Shown piece by piece: positions 7,908-17,924 of a stretch of 64,000 nucleotides of DNA. The DNA comes from CAILZL01 sp049840395. Lineage in GTDB: Bacteria > Pseudomonadota > Gammaproteobacteria > Steroidobacterales > Steroidobacteraceae. The stretch is from assembly GCA_049840395.1 (NCBI GenBank), contig JASGLD010000001.1, forward strand, positions 558,001-622,000, in the 5' to 3' direction. Every line of letters begins with the position of its first letter. Position 1 is the first letter of the stretch. The translations under genes and the position numbers were made by a program. Below the pieces are notes generated by a model, which was given only the letters and a program-made list of their open reading frames with translations, was not told the origin of the DNA and did not search any database.

Positions 7908-10091
7908 ATGAGCGACGCTCCTAATCCAGACATCGTCAACATCGAAGTCAATGGCCGACCGGTACAGGCTCGCAAGGGCCAGATGCTGATCCAGGCCACT
8001 GATGCGAGCGGCGACTATGTGCCGCGGTTCTGCTATCACGACAAGCTGCCCATCGCGGCCAACTGCCGCATGTGCCTGGTGGAGGTCGAGAAGGCGCCCA
8101 AGCCACTGCCTGCCTGCGCTACACCCGTAGCCGAAGGCATGAAGGTGTTCACCAAGTCACCGAAAGCCATTGCTGCCCAAAAGGCCGTGATGGAATTCCT
8201 GTTGATCAACCATCCGCTGGATTGCCCGATCTGCGATCAGGGCGGTGAGTGCGAACTGCAAGACCTGGCTATGGGCTTCGGTCGCGATGCCGCACGCTAT
8301 GCCGAACGCAAGCGCGTGGTGAAAGATAAAGACTTGGGTCCGTTGGTATCGACGGACATGACGCGTTGCATTCACTGCACACGCTGCGTGCGTTTCACCT
8401 CGGAAATTCAAGGCTTCCAGGAACTGGGCACCTGCGGTCGCGGTGAGAACGTCGAGATCGGCACCTTCATCGAGAAGAGCGTTCAGCACGAACTGTCGGG
8501 CAACATCATCGACCTGTGCCCAGTGGGCGCATTGAACAACAAGCCGTATCGCTACAGCGCGCGTGCCTGGGAAATGCAGCAGGCGCCGTTGATCTCGCCG
8601 CATGACAGCGTGGGTGCGAATCTGTTCGCTCACGTGCTGCGTGGCAAGGTGATGCGCGTGGTGCCGCGTCCCAATGAAGACGTGAACGAAACCTGGATCG
8701 CCGACCGTGATCGTTACAGCTACGAAGGTCTGTACAGCGATGATCGTCTGAGCAAACCGCTGGTGCGTGAAGGCAACGAGTGGCGCGAAGTGGATTGGGA
8801 AACCGCCTTGAATCGCGCCGCCGAAAAGCTGGGCGCCATTGCTAAGGCCAATGCTGCGCAGTTGGGTGCATTGGTTGCACCGAGCGCCACATTGGAAGAA
8901 GCCTATCTGACGCAGCGCATCGTGCGTGCGCTGGGTAGCAACAACCTCGATCATCGTCTGTCGCGCGCTGATTTCAGCGATCAGTCCTTCGATCCAGTGT
9001 TCCCATACCTGGGTTGCTCGATTGCCGAATTGGAACAGATGAACAGCGTGCTGGTCGTGGGCAGCAACCTGCGTCGCGAAGCCCCGCTTCTGGCCCATCG
9101 CATTCGCAAGGCCGCCGTGAAGCGCGGCGCGAAGGTGTCCTTCGTCAACGCTAAGACCTATGACTATCTATTCCCGGTCGCCGGTTACCTGGCCAGCAAT
9201 GGCCTGGGTATGGCCGATCACCTGGCCGCATTGGTATCTGTGGCAGCACAAAGCGCTAACGCCGGTATTCCCGCCACGGTCAGCGCCTTGGTGGCACGTG
9301 CACAGGTCAACGACTCGCATCGCGCTATCGCCGCTCAGTTGATCAACGGCGAACGTCGTTTGATCGTATTGGGCGCACTGGCGCAACGCGATGGCGCTTT
9401 CGCACAGCTGCGCGCCTTGGCCGCGACGTTGGCGCAGATCACCGGCGCGCAATTGGGTTACATCGCCGATGGTGGTAACACCGTAGGTGCACATCTGGCT
9501 GGCGTACTGCCGCATCGTGGTGTCGCTGGTCAGGCATTGAACAGCAATGGTTTGAACGTCGCAGAAATGCTGGCCGCCAAACTCAAAGCTTATGTGTTGG
9601 TGGGTTCTATCGAAGCGCAGGATCTGCCGGCTGATGCCGTGGCGAATCTGCGTGCTGCCGAATGCGTGGTGGCGCTGTCTTCTTACGCCAGCGCCAAAGA
9701 CTATGCCGACATCATCCTGCCTATCGGCAGCTTTGCCGAAACCTCGGGCACCTATGTGAATCTTGAAGGCCGTTGGCAGAGCGTGCCCGGCGCAGCCAAG
9801 CCAGTAGGCGAAGCGCGTCCGGCGTGGAAGGTGCTGCGTGTGTTGGGCAACCTGCTCAACCTGCCTGAGTTCGATTACCTCAGTTCCGAGCAGGTGCGTG
9901 ACGAGTTGCAAGAGAAAGCGGGCAGCGTGACGCCGAACAATGCTTACAACAACACCGCCGCGCTGTCGCGTAACTCCACCGTCGCCGCACGCGAGTTCGC
10001 GTTGTACGACGTGGATGCAGTGGTGCGTCGCGCTACGGCGTTGCAACTCACGCATGAAGCGCAGCAGGCGAAAGCCGGGGTGCAGGCATGA
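7908..10091 (+). CDS. nuoG: NADH-quinone oxidoreductase subunit G
   Basis: The 75-kDa subunit with several iron-sulfur clusters linking the NADH module to the connecting arm. I start at the ATG at 7908 (MSDAPNPDIVNIEVNGRPV), which gives 727 residues; the frame stays open upstream, but that part overlaps nuoF and lacks homology. Visible ligands are the 2Fe-2S ferredoxin domain (CYHDKLPIAANCRMC, then PACATP), the His-Cys3 cluster N5 (HPLDCPICDQGGEC), and the 4Fe-4S domain (CIHCTRCVRF, then LCPVGAL). The long C-terminal region is the molybdopterin-oxidoreductase-like fold. It overlaps nuoH (ATGA). Confidence 0.96.
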   Translation: MSDAPNPDIVNIEVNGRPVQARKGQMLIQATDASGDYVPRFCYHDKLPIAANCRMCLVEVEKAPKPLPACATPVAEGMKVFTKSPKAIAAQKAVMEFLLINHPLDCPICDQGGECELQDLAMGFGRDAARYAERKRVVKDKDLGPLVSTDMTRCIHCTRCVRFTSEIQGFQELGTCGRGENVEIGTFIEKSVQHELSGNIIDLCPVGALNNKPYRYSARAWEMQQAPLISPHDSVGANLFAHVLRGKVMRVVPRPNEDVNETWIADRDRYSYEGLYSDDRLSKPLVREGNEWREVDWETALNRAAEKLGAIAKANAAQLGALVAPSATLEEAYLTQRIVRALGSNNLDHRLSRADFSDQSFDPVFPYLGCSIAELEQMNSVLVVGSNLRREAPLLAHRIRKAAVKRGAKVSFVNAKTYDYLFPVAGYLASNGLGMADHLAALVSVAAQSANAGIPATVSALVARAQVNDSHRAIAAQLINGERRLIVLGALAQRDGAFAQLRALAATLAQITGAQLGYIADGGNTVGAHLAGVLPHRGVAGQALNSNGLNVAEMLAAKLKAYVLVGSIEAQDLPADAVANLRAAECVVALSSYASAKDYADIILPIGSFAETSGTYVNLEGRWQSVPGAAKPVGEARPAWKVLRVLGNLLNLPEFDYLSSEQVRDELQEKAGSVTPNNAYNNTAALSRNSTVAAREFALYDVDAVVRRATALQLTHEAQQAKAGVQA

Positions 10092-11182
10092 ACGCTGTAC
10101 CCGCATTGATTCAGCCGCTGCTGAGCTTCCTGCCCGAGTGGGCGCAGTTCACGGTGTGGACCGTGGTCACCGCGGTGATCATGTTCCTGTCCATCATCAT
10201 CTTCATGGCCTTCCTGACGCTGGCGGAACGTCGCGTCATCGGCACCATGCAGGCGCGTATCGGCCCGAACCGCATTCAAGCCTTCGGTCTGCCGATTCTG
10301 CGCGGCTATGCACAGCCGTTTGCGGACGTGATCAAGTTGATGCTGAAGGAAATCATCATTCCTGCCAGCTCCAACAAGTTCTTATTTCTGCTCGCACCGT
10401 TGCTGGCAGCGATTCCAGCCTTGGCTACTTGGGCTGTAATGCCGTTCTGGCCTGGTTTTACCGTGGCCAATGTCGATGCCGGCTTGTTGTACATCCTGGC
10501 GCTGACTTCCACGGGTGTGTACGGCGTGATCCTCGCCGGTTGGGCAGCCAACTCCAAGTACGCCTTCTTGGGTGCGATGCGCGCCGCCGCGCAGGTAGTG
10601 GCGTATGAAATCGCCATGGGCTTTGCGTTGGTGGGCGTGGTGATGGCGGCCGGTTCGTTGAACCTGGGCGACATCATCAAGATTCAGCAGGGTGGCTTCA
10701 CCACCTGGTTGTGGCTGCCGCTGTTCCCGCTGTTCGTTATCTACTTCATCTCCGGCGTGGCCGAAACCAATCGTGCGCCCTTCGACGTGGTGGAAGGCGA
10801 ATCGGAAATCGTCGCCGGCTTCCACGTGGATTATTCGGGCATGGCGTTCGCGCTGTTCTTCGTGGCCGAATACATCAACATGATCATGATCTCGGCGCTG
10901 ACCTCGGTGTTCTTCCTGGGTGGCTGGCTGTCGCCGTTCGAAGGTCTGAGCTTCCTGCCCTGGGTGCTCACCGCGCCTGGCCTGCACTGGCTGGTGTTCA
11001 AGATTTGCTTCTTCCTGTTCGTGTACCTGTGGATTCGCGCCACCTTCCCGCGTTATCGCTACGACCAGATCATGCGTCTGGGTTGGAAGGTGTTCATTCC
11101 GCTGACGCTGGTGTGGATCGTGGTCGAAGCGTTTATGGCTATGGGTCACGTTGGCCCCTGGGCCAAGCTGATGGTGGGTTGA
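10088..11182 (+). CDS. nuoH: NADH-quinone oxidoreductase subunit H
   Basis: Membrane subunit joining the peripheral arm to the proton-pumping arm and lining the quinone entry channel. It has 364 residues with about eight or nine hydrophobic helices. Family motifs include ERRVIGTMQARIGPNR, the charged ETNRAPFDVVEGESEIVAGFHVDYSG loop next to the quinone site, and WIRATFPRYRYDQIMRLGWK. It starts inside the nuoG stop codon. No irregularities seen. Confidence 0.97.
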   Translation: MNAVPALIQPLLSFLPEWAQFTVWTVVTAVIMFLSIIIFMAFLTLAERRVIGTMQARIGPNRIQAFGLPILRGYAQPFADVIKLMLKEIIIPASSNKFLFLLAPLLAAIPALATWAVMPFWPGFTVANVDAGLLYILALTSTGVYGVILAGWAANSKYAFLGAMRAAAQVVAYEIAMGFALVGVVMAAGSLNLGDIIKIQQGGFTTWLWLPLFPLFVIYFISGVAETNRAPFDVVEGESEIVAGFHVDYSGMAFALFFVAEYINMIMISALTSVFFLGGWLSPFEGLSFLPWVLTAPGLHWLVFKICFFLFVYLWIRATFPRYRYDQIMRLGWKVFIPLTLVWIVVEAFMAMGHVGPWAKLMVG

Positions 11183-11192
11183 GTAATCAGCA

Positions 11193-11675
11193 ATGAAGAA
11201 TCTGTTTAAAACATTGTTTCTTACCGAACTCGGCCAGGGGCTGTTCATCACAGCACGCCAGTTCTTCGTGCGTCCGAATGTGACCGTGCAGTATCCGGAA
11301 GAAAAGACGCCGCAATCGCCGCGCTTCCGTGGTCTGCATGCGCAGCGTCGCTACGCCAACGGTCAGGAACGTTGCATCGCCTGCAAGCTGTGCGAAGCGG
11401 TATGTCCGGCGCTGGCTATCACCATTGAATCGGGCGTCAGCGATGACGGCACGCGCCGTACCACGCGCTACGACATTGATCTGTTCAAGTGCATCTTCTG
11501 TGGCTTCTGCGAAGAAGCCTGTCCGGTGGACGCCATTGTCGAAACCCGCATCCATGAATACCACATGGAAAATCGCGGCGAAAACATCATGACCAAGGAC
11601 AAGCTGCTGGCCGTGGGCGACAAGTTCGAAGCCATGATCGCCGCCGACAAGGCTGCGGACGCACGCTATCGCTAA
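11193..11675 (+). CDS. nuoI: NADH-quinone oxidoreductase subunit I
   Basis: Ferredoxin-like peripheral subunit, 160 residues, carrying clusters N6a and N6b. The two 4Fe-4S motifs are complete: CIACKLCEAVCPALAI and CIFCGFCEEACPVDAI. It passes electrons from NuoG to NuoB. The start is an ATG 10 bases after nuoH, and nuoJ follows after 14 bases. Confidence 0.97.
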   Translation: MKNLFKTLFLTELGQGLFITARQFFVRPNVTVQYPEEKTPQSPRFRGLHAQRRYANGQERCIACKLCEAVCPALAITIESGVSDDGTRRTTRYDIDLFKCIFCGFCEEACPVDAIVETRIHEYHMENRGENIMTKDKLLAVGDKFEAMIAADKAADARYR

Positions 11676-11689
11676 TCAAAAGAACACCT

Positions 11690-12337
11690 ATGAGCTTTAC
11701 TGAAATTCTCTTCTACGTGTTCTCCATCGTGCTGGTGGCGTCCGCCATTGGCGTGATCACTGCACGTAACCCGGTGCACGCCGCGCTGTTCCTGGTGTTT
11801 GCCTTCTTCAACAGCGCCGTGATCTGGATGCTGCTGCAGGCCGAATTCCTGGCCATCATATTGGTGCTGGTGTACGTCGGCGCGGTGATGGTGCTGTTCC
11901 TGTTCGTGGTGATGATGCTGGACATCAAGATAGAAGAGCTGCGCGCCGGTTATGCCAAGTATTTACCGGCAGGCATTCTGTTCGCTCTCATCGTGATCGT
12001 CGAAATCGCCAGTGTGGTGGTGGTGAAGTCGGGCGACAGCACTGCGCTGGGCGCCAGCGGCGTGTCATCGCCTGCGGTGTACGCAGCCGATTACAGCAAC
12101 ACCAAGGCGCTCGGCGAATTGCTCTACACGCAGTACCTGTATCCGCTGCAGTTGGCCGCCACCATTCTGTTGATCGCGATTGTTGCGGCCATCGTGCTTA
12201 CGATGCGTAAGCGCGCCGGTCAGAAGCTGCAGGACATCAATGCGCAGGTGGCGGTGAACGCCAAGGACCGCGTACGCATCGTCAAGGTGGCAGCGGTCAA
12301 ACCCGAGAGCGACGCGGGCGTGGAGGTGCAGCCATGA
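11690..12337 (+). CDS. nuoJ: NADH-quinone oxidoreductase subunit J
   Basis: Membrane subunit of the proton-pumping arm, 215 residues, with five hydrophobic helices and the conserved third-helix region AEFLAIILVLVYVGAVMVLF, which contains the pi-bulge helix that moves during coupling. The cytoplasmic tail after the last helix is about 40 residues and charged. The stop overlaps the nuoK start (ATGA). Confidence 0.96.
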   Translation: MSFTEILFYVFSIVLVASAIGVITARNPVHAALFLVFAFFNSAVIWMLLQAEFLAIILVLVYVGAVMVLFLFVVMMLDIKIEELRAGYAKYLPAGILFALIVIVEIASVVVVKSGDSTALGASGVSSPAVYAADYSNTKALGELLYTQYLYPLQLAATILLIAIVAAIVLTMRKRAGQKLQDINAQVAVNAKDRVRIVKVAAVKPESDAGVEVQP

Positions 12338-12639
12338 TTACTTTGAACAATGTATTGCTGCTGTCCGGTGTGCTGTTCAGCCTGTCGGTGGCCGGCATCT
12401 TCCTCAACCGCAAGAACGTCATCCTGCTGTTGATGTGCATCGAACTGATGCTGCTCGCCGTGAACTTCAACTTCGTGGCGTTCTCGCGCCAGCTGGGCGA
12501 TCTGCACGGTCAGATCTTCGTGTTTTTCATTCTGACGGTGGCCGCTGCTGAATCGGCCATCGGTCTGGCGATCCTGGTGGTGCTGTTCCGTCAACGCAAG
12601 AGCATCAACGTTGAACAGCTCGATACGATGAAGGGTTAA
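12334..12639 (+). CDS. nuoK: NADH-quinone oxidoreductase subunit K
   Basis: Three-helix antiporter-like membrane subunit, 101 residues, the standard length. The second helix has the conserved glutamate of LLMCIELMLLAVNFNF and the third that of TVAAAESAIGLAILV; both form the central proton path. It overlaps nuoJ by four bases and is separated from the nuoL GTG by two. Confidence 0.97.
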   Translation: MITLNNVLLLSGVLFSLSVAGIFLNRKNVILLLMCIELMLLAVNFNFVAFSRQLGDLHGQIFVFFILTVAAAESAIGLAILVVLFRQRKSINVEQLDTMKG

Positions 12640-12641
12640 TC

Positions 12642-14759
12642 GTGGAGAACAGACTCTTAACTATCGTACTGGCGCCTTTGTTTGCCGCGATCCTCGCCGG
12701 CATCTTCGGTCGCTTCATCGGTCGCAAGGGCGCGCACACCGTCACCATCCTGGGCGTGGCGATTGCCTGCGTGCTGTCGATTCTGACGCTCAAGCAGTTG
12801 ATCACCGGTGAAGTGCAGAACTACTACGGCAACGTCTACACCTGGCTGGTCAGCGACGGCGTGCAGATGAATGTCGGCTTCATGGTCGACCGCCTCACCG
12901 CCATGATGATGGCGGTGGTGACCTTTGTATCGCTGTGCGTGCACGTGTACACCATCGGCTACATGGCCGACGATCCGGGCTATCAGCGCTTCTTCTCGTA
13001 CATCTCGCTGTTCACCTTCTCGATGCTGATGCTGGTGATGTCGAACAACTTCATGCAGTTGTTCTTCGGCTGGGAAGCAGTGGGTGTGGTCTCTTACTTG
13101 CTGATCGGTTTCTGGTACACGCGTCCCACTGCGATCTTCGCCAACCTCAAGGCCTTCCTGGTCAACCGCGTCGGTGACTTCGGCTTCGTGCTGGGCATTG
13201 CCGCCGTGCTGTACTACACCGGCTCGCTGGACTATCGCGAAGTGTTCGCGGTTGCTGAAAGAGCGTTTGAAGGTCAGACCATGCAGATCATTCCCGGCTA
13301 CGCCTGGGATGCGATTACTGTGACCTGCCTGTGCCTGTTCGTGGGCGCGATGGGTAAGTCGGCGCAAATGCCCTTGCATGTGTGGCTGCCGGATTCGATG
13401 GAAGGCCCAACGCCCATCTCCGCACTGATTCACGCCGCGACCATGGTGACCGCGGGCATCTTCATGGTGGCGCGCATGTCGCCGCTGTTTGAGATGTCGG
13501 AAGTGGCGCTGAACACCATCTTGATCATCGGTGCATCGACTGCATTCTTCATGGGCCTGTTGGGCCTGGTGAATAACGACATCAAGCGCGTGGTGGCGTA
13601 CTCAACGCTGTCGCAGCTCGGTTATATGACCGTCGCGCTCGGTGTGTCCGCCTATGCCGGTGCTGTGTTCCACTTGATGACCCACGCCTTCTTTAAGGCG
13701 CTGCTGTTCCTGGCTGCGGGTTCGGTGATCATTGGCATGCATCACGAGCAGGACATGCGCAAGATGGGCGGCTTGAAGAAGTACATGCCCATCACCTACT
13801 GGACTTCCTTGATCGGTTCGCTGGCGCTGATCGGTTTCCCCGGCACTTCGGGCTTCTTCTCCAAGGATGCCTTGATCGAAGCCGTGCACGAGTCGCACCT
13901 GCCGGCCGCCGGTTATGCCTACTTCTGCGTGTTTGCCGGTGTGTTCATCACCGCCTTCTACAGCTTCCGTCTGGTGTTCATGACCTTCCACGGTAAGGAA
14001 CGCTTCGACACCACGCCTCATGCTGATCTGCACGAAGCGGCGGTCGCTAACAAGGTTGAAGCTCATGATCATCATGCGCATGACGCGCACGCTGCAGCCA
14101 AGCATGATGACCATGCTCATGACTCGCATAGCCATGACGATCATGCTGCTCACGACGACCACGGTCATCACGGTGGTCCGCCGCATGAAAGCCCTTGGGT
14201 AGTGACGTTGCCGCTGGTGCTGTTGGCGATTCCTTCGCTATTTATCGGCTGGTTCACCATTGGGCCAATGTTGTTCGGTGATTACTTCGGCACGGCTATC
14301 CATGTTGAAGAAGCGCACAACGTGTTGGGCGAACTGGGCGAAGAGTTCCATGGTCCGGCGCAATTCGTACTGCATGGCGTGCAAGCCGCGCCGGTATGGA
14401 TGGCCTTGTTCGGCGTGTTCCTGGCCTGGTTCTTCTACGTCAAGCGCACCGACATTCCCGCCAAGATCGCCACCGCCTTCAAGCCGCTGTACGTCTTGTT
14501 CTCGAACAAGTTCTACTTCGACGAAATCTACTTCGCCATCTTCGCCAAGGGCAGCCGCAATCTCGGCCAGGCTCTGTGGAAGGTGGGCGATAGCGTCTTC
14601 ATCGATGGCCTGTTGGTGAATGGTTCGGCTAAAGCCGTGGGCTGGTTCTCCGGCATCGTGCGCGGCCTGCAGACCGGTCGTCTGTACAGCTACGCCTTCA
14701 CCATGATCATCGGCTTGGCGGCCATGCTGGCCTGGTTTGTCTTGCACTGGCTGCGCTGA
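12642..14759 (+). CDS. nuoL: NADH-quinone oxidoreductase subunit L with a His-rich loop
   Basis: Distal antiporter-like proton-pumping subunit with the long lateral helix. It starts at GTG, two bases after nuoK. At 705 residues it is about 90 longer than the E. coli protein. Conserved parts include FFGWEAVGVVSYLLIGFW, the pumping-helix lysine regions GAMGKSAQMPLHVWLPDSMEGPTP and HAFFKALLFL. The extra length is mostly a hydrophilic loop at about residues 461-517 with 17 histidines among Asp and Ala (for example HDDHAHDSHSHDDH). The loop lies between hydrophobic segments; its role is unknown and it could bind divalent metal (inference). Confidence 0.96.
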   Translation: MENRLLTIVLAPLFAAILAGIFGRFIGRKGAHTVTILGVAIACVLSILTLKQLITGEVQNYYGNVYTWLVSDGVQMNVGFMVDRLTAMMMAVVTFVSLCVHVYTIGYMADDPGYQRFFSYISLFTFSMLMLVMSNNFMQLFFGWEAVGVVSYLLIGFWYTRPTAIFANLKAFLVNRVGDFGFVLGIAAVLYYTGSLDYREVFAVAERAFEGQTMQIIPGYAWDAITVTCLCLFVGAMGKSAQMPLHVWLPDSMEGPTPISALIHAATMVTAGIFMVARMSPLFEMSEVALNTILIIGASTAFFMGLLGLVNNDIKRVVAYSTLSQLGYMTVALGVSAYAGAVFHLMTHAFFKALLFLAAGSVIIGMHHEQDMRKMGGLKKYMPITYWTSLIGSLALIGFPGTSGFFSKDALIEAVHESHLPAAGYAYFCVFAGVFITAFYSFRLVFMTFHGKERFDTTPHADLHEAAVANKVEAHDHHAHDAHAAAKHDDHAHDSHSHDDHAAHDDHGHHGGPPHESPWVVTLPLVLLAIPSLFIGWFTIGPMLFGDYFGTAIHVEEAHNVLGELGEEFHGPAQFVLHGVQAAPVWMALFGVFLAWFFYVKRTDIPAKIATAFKPLYVLFSNKFYFDEIYFAIFAKGSRNLGQALWKVGDSVFIDGLLVNGSAKAVGWFSGIVRGLQTGRLYSYAFTMIIGLAAMLAWFVLHWLR

Positions 14760-14804
14760 GCGTAGCCTTAGAACTGAATAACTGAAGAACTCGCAGAGCA
14801 ACGC

Positions 14805-16319
14805 ATGCAACTCGATTGGCCAATTTTAAGTGTACTCATCTGGCTGCCCATCGCCGTCGGCGTGGTGCTGCTGGCCCTGGGTGAACGCGCCGTGGTGGCC
14901 GGCCGCTGGCTGGCTTTGCTGGGTTCGTTGGCAACCTTCGCGTTGTCGCTACCATTGTGGGCGAACTTCGATACCACTACAGCTGCCATGCAGTTCCTTG
15001 AACATCGCGAGTGGATCAACCTGCTCAATGCCACTTACCACCTGGGCGTCGATGGCTTTGCCATGCCGTTGATCGTGCTGACTACTTTCATTACCCCGTT
15101 CGTGGTGCTGGCAGGTTGGAAGGTGATTGAAGATCGCCAAGGTCAGTACTTCGCCGCCTTCCTGATTCTCGAAGGTCTGATGGTGGGCGTGTTTGCCGCG
15201 CTCGATGCGCTGCTGTTCTACGTGTTCTGGGAAGCCATGCTGATTCCGATGTTCATCATCATCGGCGTCTGGGGCGGTCCGCGTCGCGTGTACGCCACCA
15301 TCAAGTTCTTCCTGTACACCTTCCTGGGTTCGGTGTTCATGCTGGTCGCCTTGATCTACATGCACATCAAGTCCGGCAGCTTCGAGATTTCCGCCTTCCA
15401 GCAAATGCCGTTGACGATCAACGAGCAACTGCTGATCTTCATCGCCTTCTTCCTCGCCTTCGCCGTAAAGGTGCCGATGTGGCCGGTGCACACCTGGTTG
15501 CCGGATGCGCACGTGGAAGCGCCGACCGGCGGTTCCGTTATCCTGGCGGCCATCATGTTGAAGATGGGCGGTTACGGCTTCCTGCGTTTCTCGTTGCCTA
15601 TCGCACCCGATGCCTCGCAACAGCTGGACTGGCTGATGATCTCGCTGTCGCTGATCGCGGTGGTGTACATCGGCTTCGTGGCGCTGGTGCAGCAGGACAT
15701 GAAGAAGCTGATTGCTTACTCGTCCATCGCGCACATGGGCTTCGTCACACTGGGTTCGTTCCTCACCTGGGACATCGTGCGCGCCACCGGCGGTACGCAG
15801 GGCGCGGCCATGGGCTTCGACGGCGCCATGGTGCAGATGATTTCGCACGGTCTGATTTCCGGTGCAATGTTCTTGGGCGTGGGCGTGATGTACGACCGCG
15901 TGCACAGTCGCGAGATCAGCGCCTATGGCGGCGTGATCAACAAGATGCCGATCTTTGCGGCGTTCTTCGTGCTGTTCGCCATGTCCAACTCGGGCTTGCC
16001 GGCCACCTCCGGTTTCGTCGGTGAATTCCTGGTGATCCTGGCCAGCTTCCGCGCCGACTTCTGGTATGCCTTCCTCGCTGCACTGACCTTGATCCTGGGC
16101 GCGGCCTACACGCTGTGGATGGTCAAGCGCGTCATCTTCGGCACCGTGACCAACGATCACGTGGCCCATGTCGATGACTTGAGCGGTCGCGAGTTCGTGA
16201 TGATGGCCGTGTTGGCGGTGGCAGTGCTGGCCCTGGGCCTGTATCCCGCGCCGCTGTTGGAAGTGATGAGGCCCAGCATCGAGAATCTGGTGCAACACAT
16301 CATGACCTCGAAGCTGTAA
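14805..16319 (+). CDS. nuoM: NADH-quinone oxidoreductase subunit M
   Basis: Antiporter-like proton-pumping membrane subunit, 504 residues, about 14 helices. Signature stretches are FYVFWEAMLIPMFIIIGVWGG, with the key glutamate, AVKVPMWPVHTWLPDAHVEAPTGGSV, with the pumping lysine, and MKKLIAYSSIAHMGFV. A 45-base gap separates it from nuoL and a 90-base gap from nuoN. Confidence 0.97.
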   Translation: MQLDWPILSVLIWLPIAVGVVLLALGERAVVAGRWLALLGSLATFALSLPLWANFDTTTAAMQFLEHREWINLLNATYHLGVDGFAMPLIVLTTFITPFVVLAGWKVIEDRQGQYFAAFLILEGLMVGVFAALDALLFYVFWEAMLIPMFIIIGVWGGPRRVYATIKFFLYTFLGSVFMLVALIYMHIKSGSFEISAFQQMPLTINEQLLIFIAFFLAFAVKVPMWPVHTWLPDAHVEAPTGGSVILAAIMLKMGGYGFLRFSLPIAPDASQQLDWLMISLSLIAVVYIGFVALVQQDMKKLIAYSSIAHMGFVTLGSFLTWDIVRATGGTQGAAMGFDGAMVQMISHGLISGAMFLGVGVMYDRVHSREISAYGGVINKMPIFAAFFVLFAMSNSGLPATSGFVGEFLVILASFRADFWYAFLAALTLILGAAYTLWMVKRVIFGTVTNDHVAHVDDLSGREFVMMAVLAVAVLALGLYPAPLLEVMRPSIENLVQHIMTSKL

Positions 16320-16409
16320 TAGATTGATGCATTGTTCGATTCTTTCTCTCGTCAGCGGGGGAGAGGATCAAACGAGACCCAAGCAGATATTTGAATTGAA
16401 GAAACACTC

Positions 16410-17843
16410 ATGTCAGCGAATTTAAATTTCGTAGCCGCCTATCCGGAAATCTTCGTGCTGACGGCGGCATGCGTGATCCTGCTGGCTGACTTATTCGTCA
16501 GCGACGAAAAACGCATCGTCACTTACTTCCTGTCGATGCTCGCCTTGGTAGGCGCAGCATTCGTCACCGCACGTTACGGCGTGACCGAACGCGTCGTCAC
16601 CTTCAACGGCAGCTTCGTGGCCGACCCCATGGGCAATGTGCTGAAGCTGGCCACCTATGGCGCGACGGCATTGAGCTTCCTGTACTCGCGCGAATACCTG
16701 CAACGTCGTGGCCTGTTCAAAGGCGAATACTTCGTGCTGGCTCTGTTCGCCATGCTGGGCGTGATGGTGATGATCTCCGCCGGCAGCCTGCTGACGATTT
16801 ATCTCGGCGTGGAATTGCTGTCGCTGTCGCTGTACGGCCTGGTGGCCTTCGACCGCGATAACGGCGTCGCCGCCGAATCGGCCATGAAGTACTTCGTACT
16901 GGGCGCGATTGCCTCTGGCATGTTGTTGTACGGCATGTCGATGATCTACGGTGTCACCGGCACCTTGGAACTCTCCAGCGTTGCCGCTCGCGTGCCGCAG
17001 ATCGGCGTGAACAATATCGGTCTGGCCTTCGGCCTGGCCTTCCTGGTAGTCGGCGTGGCCTTCAAGTTCGGCGCCGTGCCCTTCCACATGTGGGTGCCCG
17101 ATGTGTATCACGGCGCACCGACCGCAGTGACCTTGTTCATCGGCTCCGCGCCCAAGATCGCGTCCTTCGCCTTGGCCATGCGTCTGCTGGTGGATGGTCT
17201 CGGCGGCCTGGTCGATCAATGGCGCGATATGTTGATCGTGCTGGCCGTGTTGTCGATGGCCATCGGTAACATCGTCGCCATCGCACAGACCAATTTGAAG
17301 CGCATGCTGGCGTATTCCACTATCTCGCATGTGGGCTTCATCCTGCTCGGCGTGCTGGCCGGCACCGCGCAGGGTTATCAATCGGCGATGTTCTACACGC
17401 TGACCTATGTGCTTACCTCTATCGGTTCCTTCGGCGTGATTCTGTTGCTGTCGCGTCAGGGCTTCGAGTCCGATCAACTGGATGACTTCAAAGGTCTGGC
17501 CAAGAAGAGCCCCTGGTTTGCCGCCGTCATGGCCATGCTGATTTTCAGCACCGCCGGCGTGCCACCCTTCGTCGGCTTCACCGCCAAGTTGGCCGTGATT
17601 CAAGCCATCATCGGCATCGGCCACACCTGGTTGGCCGGCATCGCCGTGTTCTTCTCGGTGATCGGCGCGTACTACTACCTGCGCGTAGTGAAGCTGATGT
17701 ACTTCGATGCCCCCAGCGACACAGGCGCCATCGAAGCCGGCGGCGCACTGCGCACCGTGCTCAGCGCCAATGGTCTGGCTGTGTTGGCCTTGGGTCTATT
17801 GCCTGGCGCATTGCTGGAAATTTGCACGCGCGTGATCAGCTGA
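16410..17843 (+). CDS. nuoN: NADH-quinone oxidoreductase subunit N
   Basis: Third antiporter-like proton-pumping subunit, 477 residues and the last gene of the nuo operon. Typical elements are the LLTIYLGVELLSLSLYGLVAF helix with its glutamate, the FKFGAVPFHMWVPDVYHGAPT lysine helix and the KRMLAYSTISHVGF segment. It ends 50 bases before a REP-like palindrome that may end the transcript. With this gene all 14 nuo subunits are present and intact. Confidence 0.97.
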   Translation: MSANLNFVAAYPEIFVLTAACVILLADLFVSDEKRIVTYFLSMLALVGAAFVTARYGVTERVVTFNGSFVADPMGNVLKLATYGATALSFLYSREYLQRRGLFKGEYFVLALFAMLGVMVMISAGSLLTIYLGVELLSLSLYGLVAFDRDNGVAAESAMKYFVLGAIASGMLLYGMSMIYGVTGTLELSSVAARVPQIGVNNIGLAFGLAFLVVGVAFKFGAVPFHMWVPDVYHGAPTAVTLFIGSAPKIASFALAMRLLVDGLGGLVDQWRDMLIVLAVLSMAIGNIVAIAQTNLKRMLAYSTISHVGFILLGVLAGTAQGYQSAMFYTLTYVLTSIGSFGVILLLSRQGFESDQLDDFKGLAKKSPWFAAVMAMLIFSTAGVPPFVGFTAKLAVIQAIIGIGHTWLAGIAVFFSVIGAYYYLRVVKLMYFDAPSDTGAIEAGGALRTVLSANGLAVLALGLLPGALLEICTRVIS

Positions 17844-17894
17844 TATCGCTGCAGGCTTGGTAGCGCGCCAGGCGAATAAAGCATTTTCGATTTG

Positions 17895-17924
17895 TAGGGG
17901 CGGGTTTTAAACCCGCCCTTCTTC
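17895..17924. repeat. REP-like palindrome after nuoN
   Basis: GTAGGGGCGGGTTTTAAACC continues to CGCCC, forming a hairpin with near-perfect arms GGGCGGGTT/AAACCCGCCC. The same motif family recurs inverted at 51019-51039. The sequence after it (TTCTTC) is a poor T tail, so it is better read as a REP-type repeat than as a classical terminator, though it could protect or end the nuo transcript. Confidence 0.7.
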
